A DNA stretch of 64,000 nt, from the NCBI GenBank assembly GCA_023898365.1, contig CP060219.1, forward strand, positions 744,001 through 808,000, in the 5' to 3' direction. Source of the stretch: Candidatus Woesearchaeota archaeon. Lineage in GTDB: Archaea; Nanobdellota; Nanobdellia; Woesearchaeales; GCA-023898365. The notes under the pieces are model-generated. The model had not been told where the DNA came from and did not search any database. It worked only from the letters and a program-made list of their open reading frames with translations. The position numbers were made by a program, and so were the translations under genes. Numbering within the stretch: the first letter of the stretch is position 1; each line of letters begins with the position of its first letter. Positions 60,762-64,000 of the stretch are shown piece by piece.

Positions 60762-61229
60762 CTAGATGAGCATAATGCCAATACAGAGCGTGAGAAGCAC
60801 ATCAAAGACGAGTTCGCGATAACTTACGGCAAGAGAAAACTTGAAAATACTCGCAGAAAACTTCTTTGATGTACTCGAAGGAAATGGCATATAATCAAGA
60901 AGCATATGCGAAAGGTACGCGACAAGAACAATGATGCTTAACTGCGAAGAAATAAAGAAGAGAAGTACGCAAAGCACGAGTACGAGAACACCTCCCAGCG
61001 AATTATGAATGAATGTGCGCTCGCCTTTTTCATGAAATACAACAGCAGCATTCCACGCGTTGCGAACACTTGCTGACTTATGCTTGAAAGCGAAATACAA
61101 GAAATGATCAACATCGATAAGAACAGCAAGAACGCTGAGAAGAATGACGCCCGTACTTGAAAGTATTCCTGCTTGCAATAAAACGATGCCCAAAAACAAA
61201 CCAAACAAGAAATGTGAATGCGGATACAT
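60762..61229 (-). CDS. YdjM/DUF457-type membrane-bound metal-dependent hydrolase
   Basis: A 155-residue membrane protein of the LexA-regulated YdjM (DUF457) type. The ligands are spread as HSHFLFG (residues 4-10), VLIDVDHFLYF (Asp-x-Asp-His about 37-40), FIHNSLGG (His about 74) and LSHMLLDYMPFP (His-x(3)-Asp about 107-111). There are four transmembrane helices. Family members are putative phospholipid or lipid-linked hydrolases. It is preceded by a 41-codon membrane microprotein gene in the same unit. Confidence 0.85.
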   Translation of the reverse strand: MYPHSHFLFGLFLGIVLLQAGILSSTGVILLSVLAVLIDVDHFLYFAFKHKSASVRNAWNAAVVFHEKGERTFIHNSLGGVLVLVLCVLLFFISSQLSIIVLVAYLSHMLLDYMPFPSSTSKKFSASIFKFSLAVSYRELVFDVLLTLCIGIMLI

Positions 61230-61235
61230 AGTGCT

Positions 61236-61361
61236 TCAAACAAAAAAACTGATGATCACAAGAATACATCCAAGAACTATTGCGCCCCAACTTAATTGCT
61301 CACCAAGAGAAAGCTTAGAAAAATACGCTTGTACATCATTCAATGATCGTTGTATATCCAT
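61236..61361 (-). CDS. 41-residue single-span membrane microprotein
   Basis: ATG 61361 stands seven bases after GGGGTGA. Residues 1-22 are amphipathic and polar; residues 24-41 are a hydrophobic helix reaching the C-terminus. The stop is six bases before the DUF457 gene, so it is likely translated with it. It may be a regulator or assembly partner. A tatata element near 61400-61410 can serve as promoter. Confidence 0.6.
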   Translation of the reverse strand: MDIQRSLNDVQAYFSKLSLGEQLSWGAIVLGCILVIISFFV

Positions 61362-61443
61362 ACTATGTGTTCACCCCTTAAGCCAGTTTTAAGCACGATT
61401 GTTTATATAGTTGCTGATTCTAGGATTCTCACTGAATGCTGAA

Positions 61444-61875
61444 TTATGTATTATTATTATTATTATTTTGTGAATTAATTGCTCCTATGATGAGCTTATC
61501 TGGCCAGATGTCTACGTTTTCTTTTTTTATTTCTTTCCACTGCAACTGTTCTGCCTCTAAAACTTCAATTTCTCCAATCCATTCGGTGATGATAAAGTAG
61601 TTAACTAAAAAGTCAACTTCAGAGCAAGGATAAACTAAATTACCAATGTACGTTGCTTTTACATCATTGATGCCAAATTCTTCTTTAGCTTCTCTGCATA
61701 CTGCTTCTTGAGGAGTCTCTCCTGTTTCTATACCTCCACTAGGGATACAAACCTTTCCCGGATCGACTCTCTTAGTTATTTTCCTTTTTTCCACAAGCAT
61801 TTTGTTTTCCTTAACAAGAAGAAATGCCACGCAGTTTATTATTTTCTTTTTTTTACTCTCAATGTTAACAGCCAC
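61444..61875 (-). CDS. Nudix hydrolase with a poly-asparagine tail
   Basis: A 143-residue protein with a complete Nudix box (GGIETGETPQEAVCREAKEEFGI read as G-x5-E-x7-REAKEEFG, about residues 46-68). Such enzymes hydrolyse nucleoside diphosphates linked to another group. The last residues are six Asn encoded by a pure (AAT)6 tract, then Thr and stop, so the tail length can vary by slippage. Leaderless start: TATA (gatttataaattc on the plus strand, 61895-61907) centred about 27 nt upstream. Confidence 0.92.
   Translation of the reverse strand: MAVNIESKKKKIINCVAFLLVKENKMLVEKRKITKRVDPGKVCIPSGGIETGETPQEAVCREAKEEFGINDVKATYIGNLVYPCSEVDFLVNYFIITEWIGEIEVLEAEQLQWKEIKKENVDIWPDKLIIGAINSQNNNNNNT
61450..61467 (+). 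repeat. (ATT)6 trinucleotide microsatellite
   Basis: Six perfect ATT units at the 3' end of the Nudix gene, encoding the C-terminal Asn run on the minus strand. Confidence 0.9.
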
Positions 61876-61993
61876 GATAGTTATTTAGTTAAGTGATTTA
61901 TAAATTCTTTTGCAGAACTCTTCTAGCTTCAAATCAAATATTGCCGAAATGGCACGAATTTTTCTTTCTTGTCATACTGTGAGCTTTCCAAAC

Positions 61994-62003
61994 TTTTATA
62001 AAA
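61994..62003 (+). promoter_or_regulatory. TATA box of the serine recombinase gene
   Basis: ttttataaaa is centred 27-28 nt before ATG 62026. Confidence 0.6.
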
Positions 62004-62025
62004 TCAGCCTTCTTGGAAAATTGCG

Positions 62026-62769
62026 ATGGGAAAACCTCGAGTTGCCTGCTATGTGCGTGTCTCAACACAAGAACAAGCAATAGAAGGAATTTCGCTTGGT
62101 GCGCAAAAAGAGAAACTCAATGCGTATTGTACGCTTCGGGATTGGGAGGTGTACAATATTTATGAGGATGCGGGCTTTTCTGCGGGAAACACGAAGCGCC
62201 CAGCATTTGAGCAGCTGATGAAGGATGTTGAATCCTATGATATTTTGCTTGTGTATAAGATTGATCGGTTTTCTAGAAATCTTAAGGATTTGATTTTAAC
62301 ACTTGACGAACTCAAAAAACATAAGGTGAATTTTACTTCAGTCACTGAACAAATTGATACGACTACTGCGATGGGTGAAGCGTTCTTTCAAATTATTGGG
62401 GTGTTTGCTCAACTTGAGCGAGGCATGGTCAAAGAGCGAGTCGAACTCGCATTTGATAAGAAGATTGCCGCAGGAGAGGTGCTTAATCGCGCACCGTTCG
62501 GGTATAAGTTTGATGAGGGGACGCTTATTGTTGATGAGGATCAAGCAAAAATTGTCAAGGATGTGTTCACCCTTCGTGCTCAAGGAGTTAATTATCGTAC
62601 CATTTGTGAAAAGTTTAAGTTTGCAACTTCCACATTTTATGAAATAATTAAGAACCCGACGTACGCAGGCTATTTGCGCTTCCGGGGAAAGCTTATCAAA
62701 GCAAATCACGAACCAATTATTTCTGTTGACCAGTTTAATGTGGTTAACAAGATGCAGATTATGGAATGA
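62026..62769 (+). CDS. Serine site-specific recombinase (resolvase/invertase family, short form)
   Basis: A 247-residue recombinase. The resolvase domain (residues about 4-140) has the catalytic-serine context CYVRVSTQEQ (Ser about 13), the YKIDRFSRN arginine motif and the QLERGMVKERV helix. A short Recombinase (PF07508-like) domain follows (about 155-240; LNRAPFGYKF, IIKNPTYAGYLRFRGK). The zinc ribbon and coiled coil of large serine integrases (about 450-600 residues) are absent. No repeat, cargo or attachment site could be found around it. It may act in inversion or be a remnant. Confidence 0.9.
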   Translation: MGKPRVACYVRVSTQEQAIEGISLGAQKEKLNAYCTLRDWEVYNIYEDAGFSAGNTKRPAFEQLMKDVESYDILLVYKIDRFSRNLKDLILTLDELKKHKVNFTSVTEQIDTTTAMGEAFFQIIGVFAQLERGMVKERVELAFDKKIAAGEVLNRAPFGYKFDEGTLIVDEDQAKIVKDVFTLRAQGVNYRTICEKFKFATSTFYEIIKNPTYAGYLRFRGKLIKANHEPIISVDQFNVVNKMQIME

Positions 62770-62830
62770 TTCTTCGTGACAATGAAGTACACAAGCATTT
62801 TTTTAAATGTTTGCGCGTTCTCTTTTTCTT

Positions 62831-63058
62831 ATGTTCGTGTACGTCCTCATTATAGTCGAGCAGGCAAATGTCCAAGATCTCTTTGAAGAGCTTATTAATC
62901 ATGAGCGAGTAGCTGACGGTCATGTGCTCTTTGGCGAATGGGACATTATTCTTAAGATCAAAGCAGAAAGTCCTGAAGATGCTTCTTCATTTGTTCTTGA
63001 AGAATTGCGTACACGAAGAGAAGTAAAATTAACTAGTTCTCTTATTGTCGCAAGATGA
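62831..63058 (+). CDS. Stand-alone Lrp/AsnC ligand-binding (RAM) domain
   Basis: A 75-residue protein consisting only of the AsnC_trans_reg/RAM fold: VLIIVEQANVQDLFEEL, then VLFGEWDIILKIKA with the GxxD ligand-loop pattern, then TSSLIVAR. It has no DNA-binding helix-turn-helix. Such single-domain proteins bind amino acids and modulate partners. ATG 62831 is 27 nt after tttttaaatg; the in-frame ATG at 62807 falls inside the promoter. Confidence 0.88.
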   Translation: MFVYVLIIVEQANVQDLFEELINHERVADGHVLFGEWDIILKIKAESPEDASSFVLEELRTRREVKLTSSLIVAR

Positions 63059-63059
63059 G

Positions 63060-64000
63060 TTAGAAATCAAATAATCCTTTCTGCACTGAACCTTTGCGGA
63101 TGTCGCTAAAGTCTTTTCCAATGCTTGCAAGCAGTGATTCTGCAATAGGTTCGAGTTGTTTTTCAACGTAATGATCATAATCAATGCGCGCTTTTCGTTG
63201 TTGCAAGGGTTCTGGTCCGTCAGTTGTCATGACATATTCGACAACGCCCGTTCCGGTCATGCCCATTTTTCTTGCAGCTTTCACATGTGGTGGTGTGGTT
63301 TTTGTGTATTCTTCTGTTGTTTTGCGAAGATTTTTTCGGTAAATGAGTTTGTCATCAAGCAAACCTTTTTGCAAATCTGAGAGAACACTTTGAATGTATG
63401 TTGTCGGATCGCTTCCCTGAAAGAGGAGATGAAGCAATTTTTCTTGAAATTCTCCTGCAAGTTCTGTCCAATCTCCACGAACAGCTTCAAGGCCGGTAAT
63501 TTCAAGCGTTTCGTTATTTGGCGTCCAGTTTACTCCTGCGTAGCGTTTCTTTGCGCCTTCCGTTCCTCCTCTTGCTCGTACCAAGAGCAGTTTCGCATAG
63601 AGTTTTTCGAATTCGAGTTCGGTATGGTTTTCTCTGCCAAATTCGTTTTTAATGTGTGCGGTGAGTTTTGCATTGAGTTCTTCTCCAAACGTCTTGCCTT
63701 TTTCAAGAGCTTCACTGCTCTCTTGAATCGTGGTTGCAACAAAAACAGAGTCCGTATCGCCATAGATGACTTTGTAGCCTTCTTGTTCGGCAAATTTTGC
63801 AGCTGTTGCGATAAGGTGATGCCCAAAACTTGTGATGGCGTTTGCAAGAGCAGGATCATAAAATCGACAATTCTGACTTGCTAACACACCATAGAGGGAA
63901 TTCATCAAAATCTTAAACGCATAACTACCACTTGCATCTTTTCTTGCTTTTGCTTTATCGCGCTGCGACCAGACGTGCTTGATGATGGCTGGGAGAATTC
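63060..64000 (-). CDS. polB: Family B DNA polymerase, C-terminal part (5' end beyond the window)
   Basis: 313 codons of a replicative family B polymerase. Motif B KILMNSLYG lies around 63890-63920, motif C YGDTDSVF (catalytic Asp pair) near 63740-63770, and the thumb region follows. Neither motif is interrupted by an intein. The C-terminus QKGLFDF is a PCNA-interacting (PIP) box. The frame is open to the window edge at 64000, upstream of motif B. Its stop is two bases beyond the convergent RAM gene. Confidence 0.96.
   Translation of the reverse strand, partial: ILPAIIKHVWSQRDKAKARKDASGSYAFKILMNSLYGVLASQNCRFYDPALANAITSFGHHLIATAAKFAEQEGYKVIYGDTDSVFVATTIQESSEALEKGKTFGEELNAKLTAHIKNEFGRENHTELEFEKLYAKLLLVRARGGTEGAKKRYAGVNWTPNNETLEITGLEAVRGDWTELAGEFQEKLLHLLFQGSDPTTYIQSVLSDLQKGLLDDKLIYRKNLRKTTEEYTKTTPPHVKAARKMGMTGTGVVEYVMTTDGPEPLQQRKARIDYDHYVEKQLEPIAESLLASIGKDFSDIRKGSVQKGLFDF

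Noticed and set aside
61994..62769. Insertion sequence around the serine recombinase
   Set aside because: No terminal repeats, target duplication or accessory TnpB-like gene could be recognised.
63060..64000. Intein in DNA polymerase B
   Set aside because: Motifs B (NSLYG) and C (YGDTDS), the usual intein sites, are continuous.
1..64000. CRISPR array or rRNA genes
   Set aside because: No regularly spaced direct repeats and no rRNA-like segments were seen on either strand.

Overview
The window reads as a chromosomal segment of an AT-rich archaeon, most likely a DPANN lineage of the Woesearchaeota/Pacearchaeota kind (an inference from gene content; no rRNA is present). Archaeal markers are aIF-1A, a CDC48/VAT-type AAA ATPase, HerA, Taw3 (wybutosine pathway), family B DNA polymerase, AbrB-PhoU, DUF357, KaiC-like and SpoIIM-like proteins, and a tRNA whose intron folds into a bulge-helix-bulge. 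Many genes have a TATA box centred about 27 nt before the start codon, so they look leaderless. Operon-internal genes use GGAGG/GGTGA-type ribosome binding sites. I used this geometry to move many start codons.

Layout. 1-2.8 kb: small proteins, a DUF357 protein, a lytic-transglycosylase-like protein and a winged-helix regulator. 2.8-7.2 kb: a minus-strand operon of two multi-spanning membrane proteins around a 1079-residue membrane-anchored coiled-coil protein. 7.25-12.5 kb: intron-bearing tRNA-Gln, a DHFR/RibD-like reductase, then a compact nrdR-nrdJ-cobalamin adenosyltransferase operon behind a perfect palindrome. 12.5-22.7 kb: two unrecorded small ORFs, AbrB-PhoU, an HD protein, secreted and membrane regulators, a gene pair of unknown function, tRNA-Thr beside a zinc-ribbon microprotein, a lipoprotein with repeated Ig-like units, a tail-anchored H1-like basic protein, an E1-like enzyme, SppA and an RDD protein. 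22.7-33 kb: aIF-1A, four related membrane proteins in a row, then beta-propeller + KaiC-like ATPase + three large proteins of unknown role, one a TIM barrel split by a long coiled coil, and an MNT-HEPN protein. 33-39.5 kb: DNA-binding protein, CDC48, YbjQ and a PIN-PhoH ATPase.

39.6-49.1 kb looks accessory: a subtilase with a very large insert, two related secreted proteins with an internal type-IX-sorting-like module, a cysteine-rich secreted protein, an alpha/beta hydrolase and an HD protein. The last two are each directly preceded by a short remnant of a PEP-synthase-type domain. 49.1-64 kb returns to housekeeping: YbaK, a one-domain Ski2/Hel308 helicase fragment, Taw3, LspA, HerA, SpoIIM (apparently starting at ACG), thymidylate kinase, site-2 protease, Nudix, a short serine recombinase, a stand-alone RAM domain and the C-terminal part of DNA polymerase B.

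Together the genes show a B12-dependent deoxynucleotide supply, a bacterial-type lipoprotein route (lipobox protein plus LspA), regulated membrane proteolysis (SppA, site-2 protease) and a large set of surface and membrane proteins of unknown role. No CRISPR array, rRNA or complete insertion sequence was seen.
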